DNA of 64,000 bases, taken from positions 992,001 to 1,056,000 of the forward strand of contig NZ_RWIU01000001.1 in NCBI RefSeq assembly GCF_003944765.1. Direction: 5' to 3'. This stretch comes from Hymenobacter perfusus. GTDB lineage: Bacteria; Bacteroidota; Bacteroidia; Cytophagales; Hymenobacteraceae. The notes under the pieces were generated by a model. It searched no databases. It had not been told where the DNA came from and worked only from the letters and a program-made list of their open reading frames with translations. Of this stretch, positions 26,721-36,810 are shown one piece after another. Made by a program: the position numbers and the translations under genes. The stretch's first letter is position 1. Each line of letters opens with the position of its first letter.

Positions 26721-28712
26721 TTACCGGCGGCCGGTAGCTCCGGCTGCCGCGTCGGGCTCGGTGGAGAAAGGTGAGGCCGGCAGACCTTCTTGGTTGTAGA
26801 GGTTGGCTCCCTCGGGGTTGTCGGCCCAGGCGTAGCGCACCACGGCGGGCACGGGCACTTTGTCACTCCAGACCACCACTTTTTTACCCTCGATCCGGGC
26901 CTCGGCCCACACGAATTTCTTGTCGGGACCGGCCACGGCGAAACCCTTGAGCGGGCCGCCGCCCCGGGCTACCAAACCGCCTCCGAGGCTGCCGAAGCTA
27001 AGCGTGGCTTTGTTGCCGGTTACCTGCATTTCCTGATATAACGGCCCCGAGGAAACCACTTTGGCGTCGCCGTAGGCTACTTTCTGGGCGGCCAGGGCCA
27101 AACGGTGGCCGGGCGTCTGCTTATCCAGGGGGTGAATGTCGTTCCACTCGCCGGCGTCGGTAATTACGGCCATGCCAGTGTGGGGCACGGCCAGGGTGCG
27201 GCGCTGGGCGTCGCGCACGGCGGCCCAGCCACTCTCGCCGGGCTCCGGCTTTGTGGCCATGAAGTTGGCCAGCTGCACGTACAGGAAGGGCAACTTGGGC
27301 TGCTGGAAATGAGTGCGCCAATCGGCAATCAGGCTGGTCATGAGGGCCTGGTAGTCCTGGGGCCGGCCGGTGTTGCTTTCGCCCTGGTACCAGAGCACGC
27401 CCTTGATGGCGTAGGGCAGCACGGGTGCAATCATGCCGTTGAAGAGGCCGCCGGGCTGGTACTGAAACGTGGTGGTGCCGGGCGTGGGTGGCATGGTAGC
27501 GCCCAGCTTGTACTGCCAGGGGCCGCGCAGATCCAGGGTCTGGCCGCCGGCCGTGAGCTGGTAGCTCTTATCCATCGTGAAGCCGCCGCGCCCGCCGTTG
27601 CTGATGAGGCGCACCATAACTACGTTTTTGCCGGCTTTCAGCACGCCGGGCTTCACCTCATACTTGCGGGGCGGATACTGGTAGCCGGTAGTGCCCACCA
27701 GCTGCCCGTTGATGTAGGTAGAATCGGCATCGACCAGCGTACCCAACTCCAGGCGGGTGGGCTGGCCCACCATAGCGGCGGGCACGTCCACTTCCTTGCG
27801 GAACCACACCACGCCGTTCACGGGGCCGAGGGGCGTCTGGCCGGCCCAGTAGCCGGGCACGTTCATGGTGGCCCAGGCGCTGGCATCGTAGCCGGGAGCC
27901 GACCATTTCGGCTGGCCCGGGGCCTCGCCCTGGTCGGTTTGGTAAAGCTTCTTGTACCAGTCGGCCACGGCGGCGTTTTCGCGCTGCTTGGTGCTGGCTA
28001 CCAACAGGCTGTCTTTGTATTTCGCGCCCTGCTGCTCGTAGGTCGGGAACTGGCGCAGGGCGGCGGCGCTCAGCCAGGCTTCGGCGGGCGAGCCGCCCAC
28101 GGCGTCCTTGATCAGGCCCACCGGCACCTGGTACTTGGCATTGATTTCCTTGGCGAAAAAGTAGCCCACGCCCGAGAATTGCAGCACCGTCTGCGGGTCG
28201 GCTGCCACCCACTTGCCGCCCGTCACATCGGCGCGGGGCTTCTGGAAGGCGTAGGTCAGGGGCACCTCAAACTGGCGGATCTGTGGGTTGGCGGCCCCGG
28301 CAATAACGGCCGGGTACTTGTCGCGCAGCCGGCTCATGGGCGTTTCCATGTTCGACTGGCCCGAGAGCAGCCACACGTCACCCACCAGAATATCGGTCAG
28401 CTCCAACTGGTTACTGGCCTTGATGCTCATCGTGAACGGGCCGCCCGCCTTCGTAGCGGGCAGCGTCACGCGCCACTGGCCATCGGGGCCGGTGGTGGCG
28501 CGGTAGGTGTTGCCCAGAAAGCTCACCGTAACGGCCTCCGCGGGCTTGGCCCAGCCCCACACGCGCACCGGTTGGTCGCGCTGAAGCACCATGCCACTGC
28601 TTACCAAGCGCGGCAGGCGCACCTGGGCCGTGGCCCCATTGACAGCGACCAAGAGGCCCGCCGTCAGCAGCGCGGAACGGAACAAGGTGGGAAGCAGGAG
28701 CGGGTGGGGCAT
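26721..28712 (-). CDS. Sialate O-acetylesterase-type SGNH esterase, probable acetylxylan esterase
   Basis: Secreted protein of 663 residues with a signal peptide (ALLTAGLLVAVNGATAQ). It starts with the family's beta-sandwich (LPRLVSSGMVLQRDQPVRVWG). The catalytic block I is LLSGQSNME, and a beta-sandwich insertion follows with GYWAGQTPLG, TRLELGTLVDAD and YQYPPRKYEV. The second block is GVLWYQGESNTGR, and the catalytic Asp/His are likely in EWNDIHPLDKQTP. Relatives are annotated as sialate O-acetylesterases, but here the neighbours are all xylan enzymes, so removal of acetyl groups from xylan is the likely role. Family call firm, substrate inferred. Confidence 0.85.
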   Translation of the reverse strand: MPHPLLLPTLFRSALLTAGLLVAVNGATAQVRLPRLVSSGMVLQRDQPVRVWGWAKPAEAVTVSFLGNTYRATTGPDGQWRVTLPATKAGGPFTMSIKASNQLELTDILVGDVWLLSGQSNMETPMSRLRDKYPAVIAGAANPQIRQFEVPLTYAFQKPRADVTGGKWVAADPQTVLQFSGVGYFFAKEINAKYQVPVGLIKDAVGGSPAEAWLSAAALRQFPTYEQQGAKYKDSLLVASTKQRENAAVADWYKKLYQTDQGEAPGQPKWSAPGYDASAWATMNVPGYWAGQTPLGPVNGVVWFRKEVDVPAAMVGQPTRLELGTLVDADSTYINGQLVGTTGYQYPPRKYEVKPGVLKAGKNVVMVRLISNGGRGGFTMDKSYQLTAGGQTLDLRGPWQYKLGATMPPTPGTTTFQYQPGGLFNGMIAPVLPYAIKGVLWYQGESNTGRPQDYQALMTSLIADWRTHFQQPKLPFLYVQLANFMATKPEPGESGWAAVRDAQRRTLAVPHTGMAVITDAGEWNDIHPLDKQTPGHRLALAAQKVAYGDAKVVSSGPLYQEMQVTGNKATLSFGSLGGGLVARGGGPLKGFAVAGPDKKFVWAEARIEGKKVVVWSDKVPVPAVVRYAWADNPEGANLYNQEGLPASPFSTEPDAAAGATGRR

Positions 28713-28763
28713 CGGAGGGCGGGAAGCAGGTAAAACGAAGAAGCAACAGCCGTGGTACGGCCT

Positions 28764-28794
28764 GGGGCCTCCTTCCCGGCGGAAAGGAGGCCCC
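28764..28794. terminator. Hairpin between susD and the esterase
   Basis: Arms 28764-28774 and 28784-28794 pair perfectly (11 bp, GGGGCCTCCTT). There is no T run on the minus strand, so it is more likely an attenuator or mRNA-stability hairpin behind susC-susD than a full terminator. Confidence 0.6.
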
Positions 28795-28807
28795 TTCCGG
28801 ACCGGAT

Positions 28808-30574
28808 TTAGTAGCCGGTATTCTGGGTGATTTTGCCGCTGGTGCGGTCAATTTCCTGCTGCGGAATGGGGCGCAGCACGTGGAAGGCCTGGATGTTGAG
28901 GGCCGCGTTCGAGCCGTACTGGTCGGTGCCGCCGGGGATGGGCGAGGGTTTGGAGCCCACGTAGGCCGGTACGTAGCGCTTTACGCGCTCCACCAGCTTG
29001 CCGGTGCGTACCAGGTCGTACCAGCGGGTAAACTCGCCGGCCAGCTCGCGGGTACGCTCTTCCAGAATGAAGTCGATGTTCAGCTGCGCGGCCGTAATTT
29101 CCATCTGGGCGGTGCGACCGGGGGCGGCGGCGCGGCGGCGGATAACGTTGATTTGGTTAGCCGCCTCGGTCGTCCGGCCCAGGTACATGTTGGCTTCGGC
29201 CGCAATCAGGTAGGTTTCGGACAAGCGGTAGAAAATCAGCGGGCGGTCGGAGCTATTGTTGAGAGCCGGGCGGGTGGCGTCGTCGTACTTGTTGATGTAG
29301 GGCGAGAAGTTGGTGGTGTAGGTGCTGGGCGTACCCACCACGTAGCGGCCGTTGGGGCGGCTGTTGATGCGGGCCTGCTCGGCGGCCGTCAGCTCGCGGC
29401 CAGCGTACCAGGCGGCCGTATCCCCTACCACGGCGCGGGGGTTAAAAGCCGTGCCGCCGTTGCCACCGGGCGAGTTTACCAGCCACAGCGTGGAAAACCA
29501 CTTGGCGTAGCGGGTATCGGTGGTGCGCCACTGGCGCGGGGTAGTTTCCGAGGCCAGCTTGTAGGAGTCGAGCAGGTAGGGCGTGGAGCCCAGGCGGCCG
29601 AAAGGACGGCCGTACAGGATGCTGCGGGTCATGTTCGGCAGCAGGTCGTAGCGGACGCGGAACAGGAAGTTGGTCTGGTTCTGGCCGGCACCGCCCGCCC
29701 CGTTGTCGGAAATGCCCGTGAACACGGGGTCGGCGTTGAATTGCACGTTCATCAGTACCTCCTTGCCGTTCTCGTTGCCTTCAGCGAATACCAGGGCCGG
29801 ATCGGTTTCCAGGCCCTTGCCGTACTTAGAGGCGTCCCGGATCAGCTCCTCAGCAAACTGGGCGGCCTTGGCGTAGTCGTCGGCGGCGCGGGCCGTGGAG
29901 GTGGCGCGGGTCAGGTGCACTTTGGCCAGCAGGTGCAGGGCCGTGGCGCGCGTCACGCGGCCGGGCTGGGCCGCCGTGTTGGAAATGCCGGTGGTGGGGT
30001 TCAGGGCATCGTTCAGGTCTGTGATAATGGCGCTGTACACATCGGCCAACGGGACCCGCGCAATGTCCTTGGTGGGCGTATCCACAAACTTGAGCATCAG
30101 CGGCACATCACCGAAAGACTGCACCAGGTAGAAGTAGTTCCAGGCGCGCAGCACCTTGGTTTCGGCCACAATCTGGTTCACGGCGGCGGGGGCCAGACCC
30201 TGCACCGTACCGGCGTACTGCAGCACGCCATTGGCCGTGTTGATGTTGCCGTAGAAGGCGTTCCAGAGGTTGGTAGCCGTACCGTTGGTGGAGCTCATCT
30301 GGCCCGCGTTGTAGTCCTCGTAGCCATCGGAAGCACCGAAGCCGCGCATGAACTCATCGGTGCCCTGCGACATGAAGTTCGAGCCGCCCTGGTCGGCGGT
30401 GACGTTGCGCAAACCCGAGTACACGCCTATCAGACCGGCCTGAATGCCGTCGGGGGTGCCAAAGAAGCCGGGTACCAGTACCGAGCGGGGGTCTTCCACC
30501 AGGGTGTCCTTGTCGCAGCTGGTAGCCGCCAGCAGCAACGCCAGGGCCGTACCGGTAAGTAGTAGCTTTTTCAT
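28808..30574 (-). CDS. SusD/RagB-type surface glycan-binding lipoprotein
   Basis: Lipoprotein of 588 residues. The signal MKKLLLTGTALALLLAATSC places the lipidated cysteine at residue 20. TPR-like helical SusD architecture is visible: LRAWNYFYLVQSFGDVPL, RVTRATALHLLAKVHL, and a C-terminal YDLVRTGKLVERV and HVLRPIPQQEI. It forms the lid of the SusC transporter encoded 43 bases upstream, and should bind xylan oligosaccharides at the cell surface given the locus. Confidence 0.95.
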   Translation of the reverse strand: MKKLLLTGTALALLLAATSCDKDTLVEDPRSVLVPGFFGTPDGIQAGLIGVYSGLRNVTADQGGSNFMSQGTDEFMRGFGASDGYEDYNAGQMSSTNGTATNLWNAFYGNINTANGVLQYAGTVQGLAPAAVNQIVAETKVLRAWNYFYLVQSFGDVPLMLKFVDTPTKDIARVPLADVYSAIITDLNDALNPTTGISNTAAQPGRVTRATALHLLAKVHLTRATSTARAADDYAKAAQFAEELIRDASKYGKGLETDPALVFAEGNENGKEVLMNVQFNADPVFTGISDNGAGGAGQNQTNFLFRVRYDLLPNMTRSILYGRPFGRLGSTPYLLDSYKLASETTPRQWRTTDTRYAKWFSTLWLVNSPGGNGGTAFNPRAVVGDTAAWYAGRELTAAEQARINSRPNGRYVVGTPSTYTTNFSPYINKYDDATRPALNNSSDRPLIFYRLSETYLIAAEANMYLGRTTEAANQINVIRRRAAAPGRTAQMEITAAQLNIDFILEERTRELAGEFTRWYDLVRTGKLVERVKRYVPAYVGSKPSPIPGGTDQYGSNAALNIQAFHVLRPIPQQEIDRTSGKITQNTGY

Positions 30575-30617
30575 AGGAAAAGAGGCGCCGGAGCGCCGGA
30601 AGAGTTAAGGGAAGAAA

Positions 30618-33600
30618 TTAGAAGCCCACGTTGACGCCCACAATGAAGGCGCGGGTGGTGGGGTAGTTCACGCCCCGGCCAGCCAGGCCGTTGTTCACGC
30701 CGCTGTTCAGGTCGCCCTCGGCGAAGGCTACGCCGTTGTTGACGGAAGTGCTGCCGCTGAAGCGCGTGGAGTACGACAGTGCATCGGGGTCGATGGCTTT
30801 GTTGTTTTTGAAGTACTCTTCCGGCGACCAGATCAGCGGGTTCTGCACCTGCACGTAAATGCGGGCCGTGCTCATCTTGGCACGGCTCACGAGGCTCTTC
30901 GGCAGGGTGTAGCCCAAGTCGATGCTGCGCACCTTGATGAAGGTGCCGCTCAGGTAGGCCAACGACTGCGCGTTGGGCACAAAGTCACCGAAATAGCTCT
31001 GGTTGGGCTGCGGGTAGCGGTTGCCCGGCGTAGCGGGCGTCCAGTACGGCAGGTTCACCTGGTTGCGGCGGCCACTGTAGGTGGTGAAGTAGGCGGGCGA
31101 GTACAGCACCGGGTCGATGATGGTAGCGCCCACCCGGGTGAGGGCCACGGCGTTCAGATCGAAGCCCTTGAAGCGGAAGCGTTGCGTGGTACCGGCCTCA
31201 AACTTAGGCTGGCGCGAGCCGATAATCTGCCGGTCGCCGGCGTCTACCAAGCCGTTGCCGTTCAGGTCCTGAATCTTCACCTGCCCGACTTTGGTGCCGG
31301 CTTTGGTAGCTCCGGCAGCCTCGTTGGCCTGCCAGATGCCGTCGTACTTGTAGTCGTAGAACACGTAGAGGGGCTCCCCGATAAAGCGCTGGTTGCTGAT
31401 GTCGCTGCGCTGGTTGCCGTTCTCATCCTTGCCCAGGCCCAGGTCCAGCACTTCCTCGCGGTTGCGGGTGAAGTTCCAATCCGACGACCACTCGAAGCCG
31501 CTGGCCGTGCGCACGTTCACCGTGGTCAGGCTTATTTCCAGGCCGCGGTTCTGGGTTTTGCCGATGTTGCGCGTAAACGAGCCGTAGCCGCTGGCAGTAG
31601 GCAGCGCGTCGGGCAGCAGCAGGTCGTTGGTGCGCTGCTGATACGCTTCAATCGAGCCGCTCACGCGGTTGTCAAAGAAGCCGAAATCGAGGCCAAAGTT
31701 GGTGGTGCCGGTGTATTCCCAGCCCAGGTTGGGGTTCGGAATGCTGGCCGGGCGCACGCCCGCCACCCCGGTAGCCCCGAAGTTGTAGTAGCCGTTGCCC
31801 AGGCCGGTGCCAAGGGAGCCCAGCGTCTGGTAGGGGTTCACGGCGGTGCTGCCGGTGCGGCCGTAGCTGGCGCGCAGCTTCAGGCCGCTGATCCAGCTCT
31901 GGCTTTGCATAAACGACTCATTGGCCAGATTCCAGGCCACGGCCGCCGAGGGGAAAGCCCGGTAAATGTTGCTCGACAGGCGCGAGGAGCCATCCACGCG
32001 CACCGTGGCCGTGATGGAGTAGCGGTTGTCGTAGGCGTAGTTCAGGCGGCCCATGTAGGAAATGATGTCCCATTTCCCCTCAAAGCTGGTGGCCGAAGTG
32101 GGCGTACCGGTACCCAGGTTAGAGGCCAGCTGGTAGTTGGCCAGCAGGTTCTGAGCGCCGGTGCCGAAACCATCGTTGCGGAAACCCTGCCAGCTGTAGA
32201 GACCGGTGAAGCTCACGTCGTGCTTTTCGGCAAACGTGCGGTTGTAGAGCAGCAGGTTTTCGGCCAGCAGGTTGAAGGCCGTATTGGTGGAGCGCCCTGC
32301 GGCGCTTTGCTGGTTGCCACGGATGGTGGTGCCGTTAGCGCCAAAGTTCTCATTGAACTCGGCGCGGGCGTCCAGGCCCAGGTTGAAGCGGTAGTCGAGG
32401 CCCTTGAGCAGGTTCACCTGCGCGTACAGGCTATTGAACGTGCGGATGCGCCGACGCTGGTCCAGGCGGCCGTTGGGAATGTAGTTGGTCAGCGGGTTCG
32501 CATATGCGGTTTCGCCGTCTACCGGGTAAAGCTTGGGCGTACCGTCGGCATTGTAAGGCGTAGCCAGCGGGCTCGAGGTCAATATGTTGTACATATTGTT
32601 CAGACCCGGGTCTTTCTGCTGGGTGAAGGTATTGAGCGTGTTCAGGCCCGCCTTCACCCGCTTGCCAATCTGCTGGTCCAGGGTGCCGCGCAACGAGTAG
32701 CGCTTAATGCCCTGCACCGGCACAATAGCCGTTTCATCGTAGTAGCCCAGCGAAGCCGAGTACTGGGTCTGCTCGGTGCCGCCGCTCAGGCCCAGCGCGT
32801 GGTTCTGGATGCGGCCGTTCTGGTACAGCAAGTCCTGATAGTCGAAGTCGCGGCCCGCGGCGAGGTTGGCCTTCTCGTCGTCGGTGAGGAAGCCGGCGGC
32901 CGTGTTTGGGTCCAGACCGGCGGCCCGGTAGGCCTCCGAGCGGAAGTTGAAGTACTCCTGCCCGTTCTGCAGGTCGTACTGGCCGTAGGCGCGCTTGGTA
33001 CCGTAGTAGGCGCTGTACGTAGCGCGCGGGGCACCGGCCTTGCCGCGCTTGGTGGTAATGAGGATAACGCCGTTGGCGCCGCGGGCACCGTAAATGGCCG
33101 TCGAGGAAGCGTCTTTCAGTACTTCCAGCGAGGTAATATCATCGGGGTTCAGGTCGTTCAGACTGCCGTCGAAGGGCACGCCGTCCACCACCAGCAGCGG
33201 GTCGTTGGAGCCGGCAAAGGAGCGGTTGCCCCGTATGCGGATAACCGGGGCCTGCCCGGGCGTGGTGTTGGCGCTGCTGATGTTAACACCGGCCGCGCGG
33301 CCCTGCAGGGCCTGCCCGATGTTGGCCACCGGCACGTCGCGCAGGGCCTGCTCATTCACTGAGGAAATAGCGCCCGTTACCTGGCTTTTCTTCTGCGTGC
33401 CATAGCCCACCACCTGCACCTCGCTGAGCGCCGTGGTATTGGTAGCCAGCCGGACATTCAGCGAGCTACCCGACACCTGCACTTCCTGGCTGTTGAAGCC
33501 GATGGCACTAATCACCAGCGTGCTGCCCTGGGGCGCGGTCAGCGTGAAGCTGCCGTCGGCTCCGGTAGAAACGCCATTGGTAGTTCCCTTCTGAATAATG

Positions 33601-33776
33601 GTCACGCCCGGCAGACCTTCTCCGGTATCCAGACTGGTGATCTTACCGGAAATCGTCTGCCCCGTTTGGGCAAACGCACTGCTGGTGGGCAGCAGCGAGC
33701 TGGCGAGGGAAAAGCCAACGGCCGTCAGGAGCGGCCAGCTCAGGCCCAGGGCCGTTTTGCGTAGTGGTGTGAACAT
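30618..33776 (-). CDS. SusC/RagA-type TonB-dependent transporter of the xylan locus
   Basis: Outer-membrane transporter of 1052 residues. A signal peptide ends near SAFAQ. It is followed by a CarboxypepD_reg-like domain (ISGKITSLDTGEGLPGVTI to SEVQVVGYGTQKK, where the TonB box may lie). The plug domain contains DPLLVVDGVPFDGSL, DITSLEVLKDASSTAIYG and GVILITTKRG. A 22-strand barrel with TPKSLVSRAKMSTARIYVQV ends in RAFIVGVNVGF. It is paired with the susD gene directly downstream and imports oligosaccharides using TonB energy. Confidence 0.96.
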   Translation of the reverse strand: MFTPLRKTALGLSWPLLTAVGFSLASSLLPTSSAFAQTGQTISGKITSLDTGEGLPGVTIIQKGTTNGVSTGADGSFTLTAPQGSTLVISAIGFNSQEVQVSGSSLNVRLATNTTALSEVQVVGYGTQKKSQVTGAISSVNEQALRDVPVANIGQALQGRAAGVNISSANTTPGQAPVIRIRGNRSFAGSNDPLLVVDGVPFDGSLNDLNPDDITSLEVLKDASSTAIYGARGANGVILITTKRGKAGAPRATYSAYYGTKRAYGQYDLQNGQEYFNFRSEAYRAAGLDPNTAAGFLTDDEKANLAAGRDFDYQDLLYQNGRIQNHALGLSGGTEQTQYSASLGYYDETAIVPVQGIKRYSLRGTLDQQIGKRVKAGLNTLNTFTQQKDPGLNNMYNILTSSPLATPYNADGTPKLYPVDGETAYANPLTNYIPNGRLDQRRRIRTFNSLYAQVNLLKGLDYRFNLGLDARAEFNENFGANGTTIRGNQQSAAGRSTNTAFNLLAENLLLYNRTFAEKHDVSFTGLYSWQGFRNDGFGTGAQNLLANYQLASNLGTGTPTSATSFEGKWDIISYMGRLNYAYDNRYSITATVRVDGSSRLSSNIYRAFPSAAVAWNLANESFMQSQSWISGLKLRASYGRTGSTAVNPYQTLGSLGTGLGNGYYNFGATGVAGVRPASIPNPNLGWEYTGTTNFGLDFGFFDNRVSGSIEAYQQRTNDLLLPDALPTASGYGSFTRNIGKTQNRGLEISLTTVNVRTASGFEWSSDWNFTRNREEVLDLGLGKDENGNQRSDISNQRFIGEPLYVFYDYKYDGIWQANEAAGATKAGTKVGQVKIQDLNGNGLVDAGDRQIIGSRQPKFEAGTTQRFRFKGFDLNAVALTRVGATIIDPVLYSPAYFTTYSGRRNQVNLPYWTPATPGNRYPQPNQSYFGDFVPNAQSLAYLSGTFIKVRSIDLGYTLPKSLVSRAKMSTARIYVQVQNPLIWSPEEYFKNNKAIDPDALSYSTRFSGSTSVNNGVAFAEGDLNSGVNNGLAGRGVNYPTTRAFIVGVNVGF

Positions 33777-33832
33777 GGAGATGGGGAATTGGAACTGTGG
33801 GAAGTATGCAGGTGGCCCGGTGGGAGCGGACC

Positions 33833-34645
33833 TTAAAAGCCAATCGAGTTGCCGCCATCCACGGGCAGCGACGCCCCGGTGACGTAGCGGGCCGCGTCGG
33901 AGGCCAGGAACACGGCGGCGTGGCCGATGTCCTGGGGCTGGCCAAACCGGCCCATGGGCGTGCGGCGCATGGCCCGGTCGCGCCGCTCGGGGTCGGAGTT
34001 CATGGCCGTGCGGCTCATCTCCGTTTCAATGAAGCCGGGGGCAATAGCGTTGATGCGCACGTTGTCCTTGGAAAACTCCGAGGCCAGCACCTTCACCATG
34101 CCCTCCACCGCCGACTTGGACGCGGCGTAGGCCACTACCCTATCGATGCCATAGTAGGCCGCCATCGAGGAAATCATCAGAATCACGCCGCTTTTGCGGG
34201 CCACCATGCGCCGGGCGCAGGCGCGGGTGAGGGCAAACACGGCGTTCAGATTGGTGTGCAGAATGCGGCTGAAGTCCTCATCCGTCACTTCCAGCGCTGG
34301 TTTCTTCATGTTGATGCCGGCGTTGTTCACCAGAATATCCAGCGGCCCAAACGTGGTTTCGATATGGGCCACCAGCTCCTCCAGCTGGGCCAGGTCGCCC
34401 ACGTCGTTGGTGAGGTAGTGTACCGAGGGACCGAGGTCGGCTACGGCTTCCTGCAGCACGGCCTCGCGGCGGCCGGTGATAACCACCGTCGCGCCGGCCA
34501 CGCTCAGGCAGCGGGCAATTTCGAGGCCGATGCCGGTGCCGCCGCCCGTGACCAGGGCCAGCTTGCCTTCCAGGGAAAACGGGTTGGCCGCAGACAGCGC
34601 GGCCTGCGGGTGAGCAGCGGAAAGAAGGGAATCAGAGGAAGCCAT
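33833..34645 (-). CDS. SDR oxidoreductase, probable fructuronate/mannonate reductase
   Basis: Classical short-chain dehydrogenase of 270 residues from the start at 34645. It has the cofactor motif TGGGTGIG, the NNAG segment, the SSM segment and the catalytic YAASK (Tyr and Lys). The C-terminal end is SLPVDGGNSIGF. It lies between uxuA/GH67 and susC. In this setting an SDR that interconverts D-fructuronate and D-mannonate (the job of UxuB) is the best guess; the sequence also resembles gluconate 5-dehydrogenases and KduD-like enzymes. Family certain, substrate inferred from neighbours. Confidence 0.85.
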   Translation of the reverse strand: MASSDSLLSAAHPQAALSAANPFSLEGKLALVTGGGTGIGLEIARCLSVAGATVVITGRREAVLQEAVADLGPSVHYLTNDVGDLAQLEELVAHIETTFGPLDILVNNAGINMKKPALEVTDEDFSRILHTNLNAVFALTRACARRMVARKSGVILMISSMAAYYGIDRVVAYAASKSAVEGMVKVLASEFSKDNVRINAIAPGFIETEMSRTAMNSDPERRDRAMRRTPMGRFGQPQDIGHAAVFLASDAARYVTGASLPVDGGNSIGF

Positions 34646-34671
34646 GCGGAAAGCGGAAAAGCGGCGGGGAG

Positions 34672-36774
34672 TTAGCGGAGCTGGTAGATATCCACCAGGG
34701 TTTTGATTTCGGGGAGGGTGCGGGTGGGCGGGGCCAGCCCGGGCGGCAACGGGCGCCGGGCAAACGTCTGGAAGTAGAGCACGCAGGCGTCGCGCCACCA
34801 CTGGGCCTCACGGTGCTGGATGCACAGGCGGGCGGCCACGTCGGCGTGCAGGGCTGGGTCGAGGGCCGGTTTGGCCTGCTCCCACTGCCGCTGCATCCAC
34901 TGCACCGAGTCGGTGCCGGTGTAGTAGCGGGTGGTCAGCTCGTCCCAGAGGGTGCGGCCGGTGCTCAACTGCTGCCCCCAGCCCACGTGATGAAACCAGA
35001 GCAGGTAGTCGGGCGGGCAGGTGGCGGGGTTGGCCCAGCGCTGCCGCGCGCCGGGCGCGTACAGCGCCAGGGCATCGGAGCCGGCGGCGGTGCGGTCGAA
35101 ACCCAGACCGGCGGCATCGGCCTTGTGGTAGTACACGGCCGTCCAGTCGGGGCGGGCGCTGCGGGCCAGCCAGGGCTCGGGGCCGTAGTGAATATCCTGG
35201 CCCATGATATGGTGTAGGCCCAGCGGCGTGGTGTAGCGCACGTAAATGCTGCGCGACTGATTGAGCACCGGCAGCACGGCGGCCAGCGCGGCGGGCTCCC
35301 GGGTGAGGGTCATACTGGCCCACTCCCGGGCAACGTCCTCGGAGCGCAGCGAGTGGTCCCAGGCCAGCCGCCCGAAGGCGTACCAGTTGGCCTGCCCCAC
35401 GAGGTGGCCGGTCCAGTTGCGGTCGGAGCCGATGTTGGCCACGCCCGCAATGCCGCTGAGGCTATGCTTTTCGAGGGAGCCATCCACCACTTTCGCCACC
35501 GTGGAGCCGGGGCCCTGGCTGTGCGTGTCGGCTTCCAGGCACTCCTTGATGAGCGGGCCGAGGTACACGAGGTGGGTGGCAAAGCCCAGGTACTCCTGGG
35601 TGAGCTGCACTTCCAGCACCAGCGGGGTGCGCGGCATGGCCCCGAACAGCGGGTGAAACGGCTCCCGGGCCTGAAAGTCAATCGGGCCGTTTTTCACTTG
35701 CACCAGCACTTTATCGGCAAACTTGCCATCCAGCGGCTGGAACTCCTCGTAGGCCTGCCGGAACCGGTCGCCGCTGCCGGCTTTGTACACGAAGGCGCGC
35801 CACATCACAATGCCGTCGTGCCCGCCCAGGGCCTGGGCCAGCATGTTGGCCCCGTCGGCGTGGTTGCGGCCGTAGTCCTGGGGGCCGGGCTCGCCCTCGG
35901 AGTTGGCCTTCACCAGAAAGCCGCCGAAGTCGGGAATGGCTTTATAGATTTCGCCGGTACGGGCCTGCCACCAGGCTTTCACCTGCGGGTCGAGCGGGTC
36001 GGAGGTTTTCAGGCCCCCAATCACCTTGGGCGCGGCCCAGAGCACCGAGAGGTATACCCGCTGGCCGTAGGGGCGCAGCACGCCGGCCACGGCCGCTACC
36101 TTGCGCAGGTACTCGGGCGTGAGGTAGCGGGCCGAAGCGTTGACGTTGTTGAGCACCACCCCATTGAGGCCGATGGAGGCGTTGGCGCGGGCGTAATCCT
36201 GGTAGCGCGGGTCGATGCGTTCGGGCAGTTCCAGCCACTTCCAGATGCTGGAGCCCGCATAGCCGCGTTCCACGGTGCCGTTGGGGTTGTCCCAGTGATT
36301 CAGCATCCGGTACTGAATGCGGGGCTGGCTGCTGAGGTTGAGTTGATCGGGCAGCTGGCCAGTTTGCACCTGCCGCAGCAACGCAAAGCAGCCGTAGAGC
36401 ACGCCCACCTCACTAGCGCCGGTAATTTCCAGCTTGCCGTTCTGGCTGCTGATGCGGTAGCCTTCCCGGCCCAGCTCGGGCGCGGCGGTTACGCGCAGAC
36501 TAATGGAACCCCTGCCGCCCGGTGCCGCCCCTAACGGCACCGGGCGTCCCAGCAAACCTTGCAGCCCGAGTTGCAGCTCCTTGGCGGCGGTTTGCAGGGT
36601 GGGTCCCCCATTTTTATCGACGTTGATGTTTTTGGCCCGCGCCAGCCACGCCTTGCGCAGTCCCGCTTCCGGCAGCTGGTCATACTTCAGCCACAGGCGG
36701 TAGCCATCATCAGCCCGCGCCCCGTTATGGAGCCCGATAACCAGCAATAGCAAGAGCAAGGACCGAAGCAGCAT
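34672..36774 (-). CDS. GH67 alpha-glucuronidase
   Basis: Protein of 700 residues from the start at 36774, which gives a signal peptide (MLLRSLLLLLLVIGLHNGARA). Family landmarks are DGYRLWLKYDQLPEAGLRK, YRMLNHWDNPNGTVERGYAG, GFLVKANSEGEPGPQDYGR (a catalytic Glu), ALVLEVQLTQEYLGF-like text near residue 390 and HHIMGQDIHYGPEPW. It removes (4-O-methyl)glucuronic acid from the non-reducing end of xylo-oligosaccharides made by GH10 enzymes, complementing GH115. It lies 36 bases after uxuA on the same strand. Confidence 0.93.
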   Translation of the reverse strand: MLLRSLLLLLLVIGLHNGARADDGYRLWLKYDQLPEAGLRKAWLARAKNINVDKNGGPTLQTAAKELQLGLQGLLGRPVPLGAAPGGRGSISLRVTAAPELGREGYRISSQNGKLEITGASEVGVLYGCFALLRQVQTGQLPDQLNLSSQPRIQYRMLNHWDNPNGTVERGYAGSSIWKWLELPERIDPRYQDYARANASIGLNGVVLNNVNASARYLTPEYLRKVAAVAGVLRPYGQRVYLSVLWAAPKVIGGLKTSDPLDPQVKAWWQARTGEIYKAIPDFGGFLVKANSEGEPGPQDYGRNHADGANMLAQALGGHDGIVMWRAFVYKAGSGDRFRQAYEEFQPLDGKFADKVLVQVKNGPIDFQAREPFHPLFGAMPRTPLVLEVQLTQEYLGFATHLVYLGPLIKECLEADTHSQGPGSTVAKVVDGSLEKHSLSGIAGVANIGSDRNWTGHLVGQANWYAFGRLAWDHSLRSEDVAREWASMTLTREPAALAAVLPVLNQSRSIYVRYTTPLGLHHIMGQDIHYGPEPWLARSARPDWTAVYYHKADAAGLGFDRTAAGSDALALYAPGARQRWANPATCPPDYLLWFHHVGWGQQLSTGRTLWDELTTRYYTGTDSVQWMQRQWEQAKPALDPALHADVAARLCIQHREAQWWRDACVLYFQTFARRPLPPGLAPPTRTLPEIKTLVDIYQLR

Positions 36775-36810
36775 GGGTGGGAAAGGCAGAGGGCGGAGCG
36801 GAAGGAGCAA

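Noticed and set aside
31182-33362. 726-codon open frame on the plus strand opposite susC
   Set aside because: It is a GC-driven shadow. Its translation is Val/Gly/Ala rich without domains, and susC on the other strand has full family motifs.
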